NCBI GenBank assembly: GCA_945860225.1
Contig: CAMAPT010000005.1
Span: forward strand, 1 to 64,000
Length of the DNA: 64,000 nt
Source: Chitinophaga pinensis
GTDB lineage: Bacteria; Bacteroidota; Bacteroidia; B-17B0; Aurantibacillaceae
Reading direction: 5' to 3'
The notes under the pieces were generated by a model, which was not told the DNA's origin, did not search any database, and saw only the letters and a list, made by a program, of their open reading frames with translations. Below are positions 53,930 to 64,000 of the stretch, piece by piece. Each line of letters opens with the position of its first letter. Position 1 is the first letter of the stretch. The translations under genes were made by a program, and so were the position numbers.

Positions 53930-54535
53930 ATGTTTGATTTGTTTTCAAATAATCAAATTTCTAATTTGCTTCCTTATGATGGAAACGCCATATATCATGG
54001 AGTGATTATGCCAATAGCAGAAGCTAATCGCTATTATAATGAATTGTATAATAACATTAACTGGCGCTATGATGATATGGTACTTTTTGGCAAACATATT
54101 GTCACGAATAGAAAAGTAGCCTTATATGCCGATAAGCCCTATAGTTACTCCTATTCAAATACAACCAAGATGGCTTTACCATGGGTTTATCCTTTGCTGG
54201 AACTTAAGACTATAGTAGAACAAAAAACAGACACTCTTTATAATGCCTGCTTATTAAATTTTTATCATAATGGTAGCGAGGTAATGGGGTGGCATAGTGA
54301 CGATGAGATGGAATTACAAGGAGGTGCCTCAATCGCTTCATTGAGTTTTGGCGCTGAACGAAATTTTTCATTTAAACACAAAAAGTCACAAGCTCATATT
54401 TCTTTGATACTTGAAAACGGAAGTTTATTAGAGATGAAAGAAGACACTCAAAAACATTGGGTACACCGTTTACCTTTGAATAAGTTGGTCAAACGGCCAC
54501 GTATTAATTTAACTTTTAGGCGTTTTTCGGATTAA
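53930..54535 (+). CDS. alkB: AlkB-family 2-oxoglutarate/Fe(II)-dependent dioxygenase
   Basis: A 201-residue cytoplasmic enzyme that oxidatively removes alkyl groups from damaged bases. The iron ligands are visible as H122 and D124 in MGWHSDDE and H179 in HWVHRLP. The 2-oxoglutarate-binding R-x-N-x-T-F-R motif appears as RPRINLTFRRF at the C-terminus. NFYHNGSEVMGWH is the typical AlkB strand. Its subgroup is closer to ALKBH2/3-like enzymes than to E. coli AlkB, so single- or double-stranded DNA repair is likely. It lies 5 bp after a small lipoprotein gene. Confidence 0.9.
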   Translation: MFDLFSNNQISNLLPYDGNAIYHGVIMPIAEANRYYNELYNNINWRYDDMVLFGKHIVTNRKVALYADKPYSYSYSNTTKMALPWVYPLLELKTIVEQKTDTLYNACLLNFYHNGSEVMGWHSDDEMELQGGASIASLSFGAERNFSFKHKKSQAHISLILENGSLLEMKEDTQKHWVHRLPLNKLVKRPRINLTFRRFSD

Positions 54536-54606
54536 TTAAGTCAAGAGAAAATTGTTTTTTTCGGAATAGCATTTCCAAAAATATTGGATATTATAACATG
54601 AAAAAT

Positions 54607-54633
54607 AAAAAGGTTCGCATCGCGAACCTTTTT
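54607..54633. terminator. Bidirectional intrinsic terminator
   Basis: A perfect stem of 12 bp (AAAAAGGTTCGC with GCGAACCTTTTT) and a 3-base loop lie between convergent alkB and the DUF2795 gene. Confidence 0.85.
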
Positions 54634-54635
54634 AT

Positions 54636-54857
54636 TTAATATTCATCTTCGTTAAAAAAGAAATCATCTTTGGTTGGGTAATCTGGCCAAATTTCTTCAA
54701 TGGTTTCGTAAGCTTCACCTTCATCTTCCATTTCTTGTAAATTTTCGATTACTTCCATTGGCGCACCAGATCGAATAGAAAAATCTATTAACTCATCCTT
54801 AGTTGCCGGCCAAGGCGCATCTTCCAACCATGATGCTAATTCTAATGTCCAATACAT
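54636..54857 (-). CDS. DUF2795 small acidic protein
   Basis: A 73-residue acidic protein (MYWTLELASWLEDAPWPATK, then DELIDFSIRSGAPMEVIENL). It matches the DUF2795 family, in which the L-x-x-A-x-W/P-A-T-K-x-E-L-I-D-x-A pattern is conserved. Function is unknown. Its stop codon lies only 2-3 bp beyond the terminator hairpin. A TATTTTTG box occurs upstream on the minus strand, but without a matching -33 element. Confidence 0.75.
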   Translation of the reverse strand: MYWTLELASWLEDAPWPATKDELIDFSIRSGAPMEVIENLQEMEDEGEAYETIEEIWPDYPTKDDFFFNEDEY

Positions 54858-54979
54858 AATTTAAAAGTTTTTAATTTTCAGCAAAAATAAAAAAATAATT
54901 GAATTAAGCTAATGATTAAATAAAAAAACAAAATATTGTTTTTTAAAATTTAATGTTTTGATAATCAAATATTTAAATA

Positions 54980-55834
54980 TTAAATTTTGAATGTTTTTTC
55001 AAATAAGGGCGTATCTTTTCCAACTAAAACAAGTTTATAGTCACCTTTTTTTAATGCAGAGATATTAAAGTTTGCTCTGTAATCTGTGTCATTCACCAAT
55101 AACCATTTTCCGAAAATTTCAGATACTTTTTGCCCATTAGAATCTAAAATATAGCAGTATGAATAACAAGGTTCTGTAATTTGATAATTGATAGTTGCCT
55201 TAAATCTAATGGGATGATCGGTTACAGAGCCCGTATTGGATACATGAGCTCTTTTTAAAAGCGTGTACCAAGGCAAAGGTTCTCCTTTTATATTGGCTAC
55301 AAATGAGCGTAATAGTGTAGCAATAGAGTCGTTGCTGCTCGTGATATTAGCGGTTTCTTTTTTATCACTAATTGCCCACACGCTGTATTGTTCTGTATTT
55401 GAGTCAATTTTATGATTATTTAAATAACGAGCTAAACATACAAGCGCGCTATCAGCCATTTTGCCCAATGTGTATGGTGCCCCGCTTTGTGGCCCACCTT
55501 TAGATGCTTCGCAGCAGTAGCCTTTTATATCAAATGTTTTTGTTTGTTTGGGTTTTAAGACCAATACTTCCTCGTGTGCTACCAAAATATCTTGATAGTC
55601 GTTTTTTCCGGCATCCGAGTTAAATCGCCATCCGGCAGGTATAATAATGGCCAAAGAGTCTTTAAGTAAATTGGACACCAAATAATCGAGCGCTAAACCA
55701 CCTTTACAAACGGCTTTTGCTTTGATGTATTTTTTATCAAACGCTTTTTGAAGCGATACACACGTTTTACTATCTATTTTTCCTCCAATGCCAAGGCTTA
55801 TAATAGCTGCGAATATGAATTGCTTCGTTTTCAT
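54980..55834 (-). CDS. Exported Cys-containing protein of unknown function
   Basis: A 284-residue protein with a short signal-like N-terminus (MKTKQFIFAAIISLGIGG). The mature part contains several Cys (KTCVSLQK, AVCKGG, GYCCEASKGG, PCYSYCY) that could form disulfides in the periplasm. A segment IIPAGWRFNSD is followed by EEVLVLKPKQTKTFDIKGYC, which reads like an Ig/cupredoxin-like beta-domain. The C-terminal 80 residues (FNISALKKGDYKLVLVGKDT) resemble a T9SS/Ig-type strand end but lack the YPNP start. I do not recognise the family. Confidence 0.6.
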   Translation of the reverse strand: MKTKQFIFAAIISLGIGGKIDSKTCVSLQKAFDKKYIKAKAVCKGGLALDYLVSNLLKDSLAIIIPAGWRFNSDAGKNDYQDILVAHEEVLVLKPKQTKTFDIKGYCCEASKGGPQSGAPYTLGKMADSALVCLARYLNNHKIDSNTEQYSVWAISDKKETANITSSNDSIATLLRSFVANIKGEPLPWYTLLKRAHVSNTGSVTDHPIRFKATINYQITEPCYSYCYILDSNGQKVSEIFGKWLLVNDTDYRANFNISALKKGDYKLVLVGKDTPLFEKTFKI

Positions 55835-56164
55835 AGATTTAGATTTTATTGTTTTACTTCTGAAATTATTTTTACTCTAGTTTGACAATAGTTACTGGGT
55901 ATTAAATAGGTTTTTTTTGGCTTTTAGTTATATAATGCAGTTACATTGCTTTAGTTACACTTTTTGTAATACTATTTTAAGTATAATCTAAGATGCTTTT
56001 ATGCTTCGGGTAATTAATTCAAAACACATGCCTAGTATCTTAAATCTTAGGTGTTTTTATGAAGTTGTCATCTTCTTTATTTAGAAGAGAGTCATGGGTA
56101 TCCATAAAAATTTCTATATCCTAAACAAAAAATTATCTTTGTCATTCGCATCAATAAAACCATC
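55835..56164. other. Intergenic region upstream of leuS
   Basis: About 330 bp, divergent promoter region. It contains an imperfect hairpin near 56020-56055 (AAAACAC ... GTGTTTT arms) and the leuS -7 box at 56134. No ORF, T-box or other riboswitch signature was seen. Confidence 0.4.
56134..56141 (+). promoter_or_regulatory. -7 box of leuS promoter
   Basis: TATCTTTG matches TAnnTTTG, 23 bp before the leuS ATG. The -33 region is not a clear TTG. Confidence 0.4.
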
Positions 56165-58981
56165 ATGGAATATAATTTTAAAGAGATTGAACGCAATTGG
56201 CAGGCCTATTGGGCAAATAATAAAACCTTTGCTGCACAGAATAATTCGGATAAAGAAAAATATTATGTATTGGATATGTTCCCTTACCCATCTGGGGCAG
56301 GGCTTCATGTTGGTCATCCATTAGGTTACATTGCCTCTGATATCGTGTCTCGTTACAAACGCCATAAAGGGTTTAATGTTCTTCATCCAATGGGTTATGA
56401 TAGTTTTGGTTTGCCGGCTGAACAATATGCGATACAAACAGGTCAGCACCCTGTTATTACGACTCAACAAAATATAGCACGTTATCGTGAACAATTGGAT
56501 AAAATGGGTTTTTCTTTTGATTGGGATAGAGAAGTTAGAACATCGAACCCGGATTATTATAAATGGACACAATGGATATTTATACAAATTTTTAATTCTT
56601 GGTACAATCCGCGTACTAATAAAGCTGAATCGATTCAAACTTTGATTTCTATTTTAGAAACAGAGGGTTGCAAAGGAATTGATCATGATATTTTAACCGG
56701 AGATATTGAAAAAGAAGTGCCCGCTTTTACCGCATCAGAATGGAAAGACTTTGATGAAAAAAAACGCAGTGATATACTCATGAATTTTCGGTTGGCATAT
56801 CTAGGCGAGTCTTATGTGAATTGGTGCCCTGCCTTAGGAACTGTGTTAGCAAATGATGAAATTAAAGATGGGTTGAGTGAACGCGGCGGACATCCCGTAG
56901 AACGAAAGATGATGAAACAATGGAGCATGCGTATTACAAAATATGCTCAACGCTTGTTGGATGGATTAGATGAGTTGGATTGGACTGAAAGTTTAAAAGA
57001 GGCACAACGAAATTGGATTGGAAAAAGTGAAGGATCTAGTTTGAAATTTAAAGTATATGATGAAAAACAAACCAATGCTTCATCTTTCATTGAAGTATTT
57101 ACGACTAGACCAGATACAGTGTTTGGAGTGTCTTTTATCACATTGGCGCCCGAAAACGATTTAGTAGCATCTTTAACAACACCTGAGCAAAGAGCAGCTA
57201 TTGAGGATTACATCATTCAGTCTAAGAACAGAAGTGAGCGTGAACGTCAGGCTGAAGTCACAAAGATAACAGGAGTATTTACTGGTTCATACGTCTTACA
57301 TCCATTTACTGGCAAACAAATTCCAATTTGGATTGGTGATTATGTGCTTGTTGGATATGGTACAGGGGCTGTGATGGCAGTTCCTGCTCATGATTCGAGG
57401 GATTATGCTTTTGCAAAACAGTTTAATTTACCAATTCAGGAAGTTGTTTCAGGTGGAAATATCGAAATCGAATCTTATGATGCGAAGGAAGGAAAAATTA
57501 TTAATTCCGATTTTTTAAATGGATTGGATGTAAAAGAAGCGATTAAAAAAGCCATTGCAGAAATTGAAGTGAGAGGATTAGGAAAAGGTAAAGTTAATTT
57601 TAGGCTAAGAGATGCCGTGTTTGGCCGACAACGTTATTGGGGAGAGCCTATTCCGGTGTATTATAAAAATGATGTACCTTATGCCTTAGATGAAAATGAG
57701 CTGCCGCTTATTCTTCCTGAAGTCGATAAATATTTACCCACTGAAGATGGAGAACCGCCTTTGGCTAGAGCTTCGTCGGCATGGAAATATAAAAATGAAT
57801 TTGATTATGAACATAGTACCATGCCGGGTTGGGCTGGTAGTTCTTGGTATTTTCTGAGATATATGGATGCTCAAAATGAATCTACTTTTGCCGATAAAAA
57901 ATTATCTGACTACTGGAAGCAAGTTGATTTATATGTTGGTGGAAGTGAACATGCTACTGGTCATTTACTATACGTGCGCTTTTGGACGAAATTTTTGAAA
58001 GATCTTGGTTTCATTGATATTGATGAACCGGCAAAAAAATTAATTAACCAAGGTATGATACAAGGCAGAAGTAATTTTGTGTATCGTGTAAATGGTACTA
58101 ACAAATTTGTTTCAAATGGATTGAAAAAAGAATATCAAACAACAGCTCTTCATACCGATGTTAATATTGTGGATAATGATGTGTTAGACACAGAGGCCTT
58201 TAAAAAATGGAGACCTGATTATCATGATGCTGAATTTATTTTGGAAGATGGTAAGTATATCTGTGGTGTTGAAATTGAAAAAATGTCAAAATCAAAATTC
58301 AACGTGGTATCACCCGATGATATTTGTGCAAAGTATGGCGCCGATACGCTTCGTTTGTATGAAATGTTTTTAGGGCCTTTGGAACAAAGTAAGCCATGGA
58401 ATACCAATGGCATAACTGGTGTTCATGGTTTCTTGAAAAAATTATGGCGATTGTTTTTTGCTCAGCCTGCAAATGGTCAAGGAGAAGGGGCGTTAATTGT
58501 TACGGAGGATGAACCAACTAAAGGCGAATTAAAAACGTTGCATAAAACCATTAAAAAAATAACAGAAGATATCGAACGTTTTTCATTTAATACATCCATC
58601 AGTAACTTTATGATTTGCGTGAATGAATTGACGGACGCTAAATGCCATAAAAAAGCAATTCTGGAGCCCTTATTGATTTGTTTATCACCCTATGCGCCGC
58701 ATATTACGGAAGAACTATGGAAACAACTAGGACATACTCAAAGTATTGCACTTGCTCCTTTCCCTCAGTATAATGAAACTTTTTTGGTTGACGATACGGT
58801 TAATTACCCGGTATCATTTAATGGCAAAGTGAAATTTACATTGGCATTAGCAGCTTCATTAAGTGTACAAGAGGTTGAAACAATTGTCATGGATAATGAA
58901 CAGACGACTAAATTGTTAGATGGAAAACAACCAAAAAAAGTAATTGTGGTTCATAAAAAAATAGTGAATATGGTCGTTTAA
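56165..58981 (+). CDS. leuS: Leucyl-tRNA synthetase
   Basis: A 938-residue class I synthetase that charges tRNA-Leu. The HIGH-type motif is H48-V-G-H51 in [14 protein letters not shown], and the KMSKS loop is K706-M-S-K-S. The CP1 editing domain (about 260-440) carries [12 protein letters not shown] and [15 protein letters not shown], so post-transfer editing should be intact. The anticodon-binding and C-terminal domains follow. Length is normal for Bacteroidota enzymes, which have an extra insertion around residues 140-190. It is monocistronic, with its own -7 box and terminator. Confidence 0.96.
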   Translation: MEYNFKEIERNWQAYWANNKTFAAQNNSDKEKYYVLDMFPYPSGAGLHVGHPLGYIASDIVSRYKRHKGFNVLHPMGYDSFGLPAEQYAIQTGQHPVITTQQNIARYREQLDKMGFSFDWDREVRTSNPDYYKWTQWIFIQIFNSWYNPRTNKAESIQTLISILETEGCKGIDHDILTGDIEKEVPAFTASEWKDFDEKKRSDILMNFRLAYLGESYVNWCPALGTVLANDEIKDGLSERGGHPVERKMMKQWSMRITKYAQRLLDGLDELDWTESLKEAQRNWIGKSEGSSLKFKVYDEKQTNASSFIEVFTTRPDTVFGVSFITLAPENDLVASLTTPEQRAAIEDYIIQSKNRSERERQAEVTKITGVFTGSYVLHPFTGKQIPIWIGDYVLVGYGTGAVMAVPAHDSRDYAFAKQFNLPIQEVVSGGNIEIESYDAKEGKIINSDFLNGLDVKEAIKKAIAEIEVRGLGKGKVNFRLRDAVFGRQRYWGEPIPVYYKNDVPYALDENELPLILPEVDKYLPTEDGEPPLARASSAWKYKNEFDYEHSTMPGWAGSSWYFLRYMDAQNESTFADKKLSDYWKQVDLYVGGSEHATGHLLYVRFWTKFLKDLGFIDIDEPAKKLINQGMIQGRSNFVYRVNGTNKFVSNGLKKEYQTTALHTDVNIVDNDVLDTEAFKKWRPDYHDAEFILEDGKYICGVEIEKMSKSKFNVVSPDDICAKYGADTLRLYEMFLGPLEQSKPWNTNGITGVHGFLKKLWRLFFAQPANGQGEGALIVTEDEPTKGELKTLHKTIKKITEDIERFSFNTSISNFMICVNELTDAKCHKKAILEPLLICLSPYAPHITEELWKQLGHTQSIALAPFPQYNETFLVDDTVNYPVSFNGKVKFTLALAASLSVQEVETIVMDNEQTTKLLDGKQPKKVIVVHKKIVNMVV

Positions 58982-58987
58982 TGATTT

Positions 58988-59025
58988 AAAAAAGGAGAAA
59001 TTCTAATAGAATTTGCTCCTTTTTT
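58988..59025 (+). terminator. Intrinsic terminator after leuS
   Basis: The stem AAAAAAGGAG/CTCCTTTTTT with inner AAATTCT/AGAATTT pairing and one bulged G lies directly after the leuS stop. Confidence 0.75.
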
Positions 59026-59052
59026 CATTAAAAATCAATAATACTCATTCGT

Positions 59053-59841
59053 ATGATGCAAGACCTTACTATCACAACCATCCAAACTCATTTATATTGG
59101 GAGGATATTGATAAAAATTTAGCGCATTTTGATTTAAAAATTGAAGAAATAGTTGGCCCAACTGATATCATTATATTACCCGAAATGTTTTCAACCGGTT
59201 TTATGATGAAACCGGAAGAATTAGCCGAATGGCATGGCGGGAAAGCCTTCAGTTGGATGCAGAAAAAAGCATTTGAAAAGCAGTGTGTTGTAGTTGGTAG
59301 TTTGTCGGTAAAAGATGAATCGAATTTTTACAATCGATTGTATTGGGTGAATCCTGATGGCAGTTATCAATATTACGATAAGCGCCATTTGTTTAGGATG
59401 GGTAACGAACATTTGCATTATACAGGTGGCAATAAAAAAATAATTATAGAATATAAAGGCTGGAAAATATGCCCATTGGTTTGTTACGACTTACGATTTC
59501 CGATTTGGAGTAGAAATACCAAAGCTAATTCTTATGACATACTGATATATGTCGCGAATTGGCCGGAAGTACGCTCGTACCCATGGAAACAACTATTGGT
59601 GGCAAGAGCCATTGAAAATCAGGTTTATGTAGTGGGTGTGAACCGAATAGGAAACGATGGAAAAGGGATAGCGCATTCTGGTGATTCTTGCTGCATTAAT
59701 CCTAAAGGAGATGTAATGACGATTACCAAAGCAAACGAGGATAAAACTGAAACCATAACCTTATCATACTCTTTTTTGAATGAATTTAGAAAGGTTTTCC
59801 CGGTGATGTTAGATGGAGATGATTTTGAGATAATGGATTAA
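59053..59841 (+). CDS. Nitrilase-family amidohydrolase (omega-amidase/YafV-like)
   Basis: A 262-residue cytoplasmic C-N hydrolase with the complete triad: E44 in LPEMFSTGF, K110 in YDKRHLFRMG and C144 in VCYDLRFPIWSRN. This sub-pattern fits the omega-amidase group (YafV/Nit2-like), which hydrolyses 2-oxoglutaramate and related amides, including toxic products of transamination. Assignment to an exact substrate is inferred. Two adjacent ATGs (59053, 59056) are possible. It lies between leuS and the giant T9SS gene with a small hairpin terminator after it. Confidence 0.88.
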   Translation: MMQDLTITTIQTHLYWEDIDKNLAHFDLKIEEIVGPTDIIILPEMFSTGFMMKPEELAEWHGGKAFSWMQKKAFEKQCVVVGSLSVKDESNFYNRLYWVNPDGSYQYYDKRHLFRMGNEHLHYTGGNKKIIIEYKGWKICPLVCYDLRFPIWSRNTKANSYDILIYVANWPEVRSYPWKQLLVARAIENQVYVVGVNRIGNDGKGIAHSGDSCCINPKGDVMTITKANEDKTETITLSYSFLNEFRKVFPVMLDGDDFEIMD

Positions 59842-59911
59842 ATGTCCTATTTTTTTAAACATAACACGCATATTATTTTAATTTTTCCAAACTTGTTATA
59901 TATTTATAGTC

Positions 59912-59934
59912 CTCCTATTTATTAGGAGTTTTAT
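59912..59934 (+). terminator. Small hairpin terminator after the amidase gene
   Basis: CTCCTA (59912-59917) and TAGGAG (59923-59928) with a 5-base loop and a following TTTTATT form a modest intrinsic terminator about 70 bp after the stop codon. Confidence 0.5.
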
Positions 59935-59963
59935 TATTATTTACAATACGGATAGAGTTATAT

Positions 59964-62900
59964 ATGGTTAAATTTTTATTTGGAAATCGTACATTTCGTT
60001 TAAGTGGGTTAGTAGCCTTCCTTTGTTTTCTTTTTTTAGTAAAATCTGCTGAAGCTCAAAGAACTGCCAGTGCTTCAGGTAGTTGGACAAATACTGCTAC
60101 TTGGGGAGGTGCTTCTGTGCCAACTTCAGCGGACGCAGTAACTATTAATTCTGGTATAACGGTAACAGTTGATGCTCCTGGGGCGCAGTGTGCTAGTATA
60201 GCTTTTGTTACAGCTGCGGCAAACAATGGATTAATTATGAACTCAGGAACTTCTTTAAACGTTACTGGTAATATTACCTTGCCTAGACCTAGTACTGGTT
60301 TTAATACAAGTGTTGATGTGGACGCAGGTAATTTAGTTGTTGGAGGAAATATAGCTTTAGCTGGTACCTCTGGTAGTGGTGGGACTAGATTAACAAAAAT
60401 TACACTTAGCACAGGTACTATTTCTGTTACAGGTAATATAACTTCTGCGGGTATTGAATCCCAAGTAATCTTTTCTGGAGCTGGAATAGTGAATGTTGGA
60501 GGTTCCTTCTTATCTTCTGCTGCAAAGGGTACATTAACTCCAAGTTCGGGTACTGTTAATTATAATGGTGCAGCTCAAACAATAACGGCTTTCACGTATA
60601 ATCATTTAAATTTATCGGGTTCGGGTGCTAAAACTCACGCTACAGGAACGACAGTAGGTGGAAATTTAAATTTAAGTGGTTCTGCTACCATGTTAACTAC
60701 GGCAGCTATAGCAGTTACTGGCAGTGTTACTTTGTCCGGAACTTCAAATATGACAAATTCTACAGGAGCATTAACGGTGGGTGGTGATTTATTGATTAAT
60801 TCCGGAAGTACTTTTCAAGCAAATGTTACAGGATTAAATATAGCTGGTGTAACTTCCGTGAACGGAACATTGCAAATAAACGCAGGAGCAACAAAAACAT
60901 TTACAGGTTTAATAACCATTTATAATGGAGGTGTTTTGCAAATGATGGCAGGTAGCCCATCGCCAACAACAGCTAGTTATTCATATCAACCAGGTTCAAC
61001 ATTATTGTATAGTGGTGCAACAGCAAAAACAGCAGGTTCTGAATGTCCCGCAACAATTCCTGATGATGTAACATTAAAAATATCTAATACTGGTGGTGTT
61101 ACATTAGGTACTAAAACAATTGGCGGTGGAACAAGTGGAGTTTTAGAAATTGTAGATGATGGTTTGGTGAGCGCAACCTCAACAATTACTTATGATTATG
61201 GCTCAACTCTCCTTTATAGTGGAACCGCGGCAAATACTAGTACAAATATTGAATGGTCATCACCTGCTAATGTGATCATTAATAATACGGGTGGTGTTAC
61301 TTTAGGGGCTGCTAAGTCTTTATCAGGTGTCATTACCTTTTCAAATGGAATATTAACAACTACAGCAACAAATTCATTAAGTATTACAAATACAGATGTA
61401 ACGGCTATTGTTGGCGGCTCCACCTCAAGTTATATTAGTGGTCCTTTATCATGGAATTTACCTACTATTTCGACCAGTGGTTCTACTTATGTATTTCCAA
61501 TCGGTAAAGGGGCTTGTGGTTATTTACCTTTAGAAGTTAAAGACCCTTTTACAACCCGAGATATTACTTTAAAAGTGGAAGCCTTTTGTGCTTCAGCAGG
61601 AGGCACAAGAGATGCGACTCTTGTTAGTTCTAGTACAACAGAATATTGGAGTTTTGTTGCACCAGCAATTACTCAATTCCAAAATGCTTCATTTTCATTA
61701 ACAAAAGCTGCTGGGAGAACACATAATGTAATTGGTATGAGTACCACAAAAACTGGCGTGTATACTTCTATTTGTGGTACAATAAGTGGAAATTCAATAA
61801 TTAATTCTAATACAATTACCGGCCCTACAAGATTTTTTATAATGGCAACTGATATAAATCCAGTAACATCTGTATCTGCAACACAGTCGGCGGCAGATGC
61901 TCTTACTGTTTCATGGACTGCCGCTTCTGGTTATAATAGTGGTTCACAAACCACACTTGTTTTTGTAAAACCAACTAGTGCTGTTACTCAGGGTGTACCA
62001 TCCAATGATCCAAGTAGTTATACAGCAGCCTCTGCAATAGGTTCAGGAACGGCCTACGAAAATGATGCTAATGCTTATTGTGTTTATAAGGGTGATGGTA
62101 CAAGCGCTACAGTTACTGGATTAACTCAAGGAGTTACTTATCATGTATTAGTATATACAGTTTACGACGCTTTAACTTGTTCAAGATATGAATATTCATC
62201 CTCAGCTGTATCTTCAAAATTGATTCATGTTCCTGTGAAATATTATGTAAATAATACTTCTTTAACAGGAGATATTTATTGTACGGCAGTTGGTTCTTCT
62301 ACAAATAATGGATTGTCACCATCTACTCCATTAAATTCTTTATCTACTGTTTTGTCAAATTATAGTGCCTCAATTAGTTATGGTGACAGTATTTTTGTAG
62401 ATGCCGGAACTTATTCGGATGTCAATTTATCTAGCCCTAATGAAGGGGCGGTAATTATAGGTGCTGGATACGCTAAGACTAATTTTAATAACTCAGGTAC
62501 AAATTATTTCATGCGAATTAACGATAATAATACAGTTTTGTCTTCCATGTCTATAAGTAATTTTAATGAAACGAGTGGCACAGGTCAAACATTGGGTATA
62601 GAGTCAAATGTGACAGGCGTAAAAATAATAAACACGGTTATTTATTATGAAACTGGTTCAAATTTTGCCGCTGGTTATCCTATACAAGTGCAATCAGGAG
62701 CGGAGGTAAGCTTTTCTGGTGGAGGAGCAGCGTGTACAAAAGGAGGAGGAACGAGTGCCGGAGGGGGTATAGGTGTAAATAGTGCGACTGTATCTGTTGA
62801 AAATTATTTATTCTATGCTAATGAACAATCTTTTCAACATGGAGGCGCCATGAATATTAGTGGTGGTAATGTAACTGTTCGTAATACTGCTTTTAAATAC

Positions 62901-63980
62901 AATAAGTTAGCATCAGATAAATTGGGGTCGGCAATGTATGTTACTGCAGGAACAGTAAATGTTTATGATTCTGATTTTTCTGATAACAGTACTGGTTTAA
63001 GTGCAGATATTCCGGGCGGTTCTATTTTAATAACAGGAGGTGCCGTCAGAATTACTCGTTCTAAAATCATGAATCATACACAAACAGGTAGTAGTAGATC
63101 AAAAGGAGCCGGCATAGCAGTTACTGGTGGTACAGTTACCATTGATTCTTGTTATTTCTCAGGTAACATCGGAAAAACTTCAGTCGCTACAGATGTCTAT
63201 GTCGAAGGTGGGGTTACTTTGGCTCGATATAACACATTTGCATCTTCATCGTTTCAAATTGGAAGAGGGGCTGGCACATTTACAATTGAGTATTCTGGTA
63301 ATCCGTCTTCTAATGGAACGATTACTAAAACAAATACGATAACCACAACTTATACCCCTAGTCCTTCTGTTCCAACTTATACCGGCTCTTGTTCATCTTC
63401 TATTTCATCTTTTACCATTTTACCTATTGAGTTAACTCAGTTTAATGGTGATTGCAGTGATGGACATGTTTTATTAACTTGGCAAACCGCCACCGAAAAA
63501 AACAATAAACTATTTACCATAGAGCGGTCGTTGAATGGAGTTGATTTTAACGTCATAGGTTCAGTAGCTGGTTCTGGCAATAGTTTGCAGTTACGCAATT
63601 ATAAATTTGTGGATGCCGATGATACAAATGGCATTGTTTATTATCGATTGAGCCAGGAAGATTACGATGGTAAACAAAGTCAATCCAACATCATCAGTGT
63701 TGATAAATCTTGTCAATCACCAGCAGAGCCGGAAATAGTTCTTTATCCAAATCCAACACAACAAAACGTGACCATCGACGTGAAGTTATTACGCTCGTCT
63801 CAGGTGGCAATAGAGGTGATGGATGCCATCGGTAGAACCGTTAAATCTATACAGATGAAGCGCTATGATGAGGGTATACAATCAATTGACATGAACTTAG
63901 ATGAAGTGGCAAAAGGTATTTATTTCTTAAATGTGGTGGTTAACGAACAGCGTTTCACACAAAAATTCGTAAAATTATAA
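59964..63980 (+). CDS. Giant parallel-beta-helix surface protein with T9SS type A sorting domain
   Basis: A 1338-residue exported protein. The signal peptide is at residues 1-31 (ending KSAEAQ). A G8-like start (ASGSWTNTATWGGASVPTSA) is followed by a long Gly/Ser/Thr/Asn-rich region of short repeats (VTGNIT, GGNLNLSGSAT), which suggests stacked beta-helix rungs. Around residues 630-750 is a fibronectin-III-like module (PVTSVSATQSAADALTVSWT). Residues about 770-1110 look like a pectate-lyase-type right-handed beta-helix (STNNGLSPSTPLNSLSTVL). The last 80 residues are a T9SS type A domain starting IVLYPNPTQQNVTIDV. A large adhesin-like surface role is inferred; no catalytic residues can be assigned. 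Confidence 0.82.
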   Translation: MVKFLFGNRTFRLSGLVAFLCFLFLVKSAEAQRTASASGSWTNTATWGGASVPTSADAVTINSGITVTVDAPGAQCASIAFVTAAANNGLIMNSGTSLNVTGNITLPRPSTGFNTSVDVDAGNLVVGGNIALAGTSGSGGTRLTKITLSTGTISVTGNITSAGIESQVIFSGAGIVNVGGSFLSSAAKGTLTPSSGTVNYNGAAQTITAFTYNHLNLSGSGAKTHATGTTVGGNLNLSGSATMLTTAAIAVTGSVTLSGTSNMTNSTGALTVGGDLLINSGSTFQANVTGLNIAGVTSVNGTLQINAGATKTFTGLITIYNGGVLQMMAGSPSPTTASYSYQPGSTLLYSGATAKTAGSECPATIPDDVTLKISNTGGVTLGTKTIGGGTSGVLEIVDDGLVSATSTITYDYGSTLLYSGTAANTSTNIEWSSPANVIINNTGGVTLGAAKSLSGVITFSNGILTTTATNSLSITNTDVTAIVGGSTSSYISGPLSWNLPTISTSGSTYVFPIGKGACGYLPLEVKDPFTTRDITLKVEAFCASAGGTRDATLVSSSTTEYWSFVAPAITQFQNASFSLTKAAGRTHNVIGMSTTKTGVYTSICGTISGNSIINSNTITGPTRFFIMATDINPVTSVSATQSAADALTVSWTAASGYNSGSQTTLVFVKPTSAVTQGVPSNDPSSYTAASAIGSGTAYENDANAYCVYKGDGTSATVTGLTQGVTYHVLVYTVYDALTCSRYEYSSSAVSSKLIHVPVKYYVNNTSLTGDIYCTAVGSSTNNGLSPSTPLNSLSTVLSNYSASISYGDSIFVDAGTYSDVNLSSPNEGAVIIGAGYAKTNFNNSGTNYFMRINDNNTVLSSMSISNFNETSGTGQTLGIESNVTGVKIINTVIYYETGSNFAAGYPIQVQSGAEVSFSGGGAACTKGGGTSAGGGIGVNSATVSVENYLFYANEQSFQHGGAMNISGGNVTVRNTAFKYNKLASDKLGSAMYVTAGTVNVYDSDFSDNSTGLSADIPGGSILITGGAVRITRSKIMNHTQTGSSRSKGAGIAVTGGTVTIDSCYFSGNIGKTSVATDVYVEGGVTLARYNTFASSSFQIGRGAGTFTIEYSGNPSSNGTITKTNTITTTYTPSPSVPTYTGSCSSSISSFTILPIELTQFNGDCSDGHVLLTWQTATEKNNKLFTIERSLNGVDFNVIGSVAGSGNSLQLRNYKFVDADDTNGIVYYRLSQEDYDGKQSQSNIISVDKSCQSPAEPEIVLYPNPTQQNVTIDVKLLRSSQVAIEVMDAIGRTVKSIQMKRYDEGIQSIDMNLDEVAKGIYFLNVVVNEQRFTQKFVKL

Positions 63981-64000
63981 TGCAATATTTTCGAATCAAA

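Noticed and set aside
56020-56060. Imperfect hairpin upstream of leuS as a T-box or attenuator
   Set aside because: It lacks T-box landmarks, lies upstream of the -7 box and would not be in the leuS transcript; T-boxes are not expected in this phylum.

Overview
The window is about 64 kb of AT-rich bacterial chromosome from a member of the phylum Bacteroidota. Three large secreted proteins carry type IX secretion (T9SS type A) C-terminal sorting domains with the YPNP signature. A gliding-motility GldC homologue is present, as are a fused 2-oxoacid dehydrogenase E1 alpha/beta protein and several phylum-restricted small families. Several promoters match the Bacteroidota TTG-N17-23-TAnnTTTG pattern, and Shine-Dalgarno signals are mostly absent. 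A Flavobacteriales-like or related lineage is plausible, but I cannot place it further from sequence alone.

Layout. 1-8.5 kb: the end of a giant HYR-repeat T9SS protein, a GH16 glucanase translationally coupled to a tiny FeoB-associated-type Cys-rich membrane protein, E1 alpha/beta, rpe and superoxide dismutase. 8.5-16.4 kb: two secreted proteins of unknown function, an MBL-fold hydrolase, a very large beta-propeller/outer-membrane-barrel protein, a half-size TauE/SafE transporter and a PfkB kinase. 16.5-26.1 kb: an accessory island starting at tRNA-Asn. It holds a GIY-YIG endonuclease gene flanked by a partial tRNA-Asn duplication, an XRE regulator, a TPR protein with an HEXXH motif and a nine-G tract at its 5' end, a broken MazG-like gene, and a complete type I restriction-modification operon hsdM-hsdS-hsdR. 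26.1-46 kb: housekeeping and envelope genes (flavin reductase-like protein, DUF5686-type outer-membrane protein, lptB, Nramp-USP fusion, glycosyltransferase, DUF2779 nuclease, RlmI-like methyltransferase, gldC, S41 protease, thioredoxin, O-antigen ligase-like protein, leucyl aminopeptidase, pdxA, an aldehyde-dehydrogenase-like pseudoenzyme). 46-64 kb: a bifunctional nuclease/etfA/etfB operon divergent from pdhB, then clpP, an Ig-like lipoprotein, a histone-H1-like repeat protein, alkB, DUF2795, leuS, a nitrilase-family amidase and a second giant T9SS surface protein.

How it works together. Most genes are ordinary core metabolism and envelope functions. The most novel part is the 16.5-26 kb island. 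There a C-protein-like XRE regulator sits 13 bp upstream of a TPR/HEXXH protein whose reading frame crosses a G9 homopolymer at codons 19-22. Gain or loss of one G would put a stop codon within a few codons, so the gene looks like a phase-variable ON/OFF locus beside a type I R-M system. The link to defence is inferred from context.
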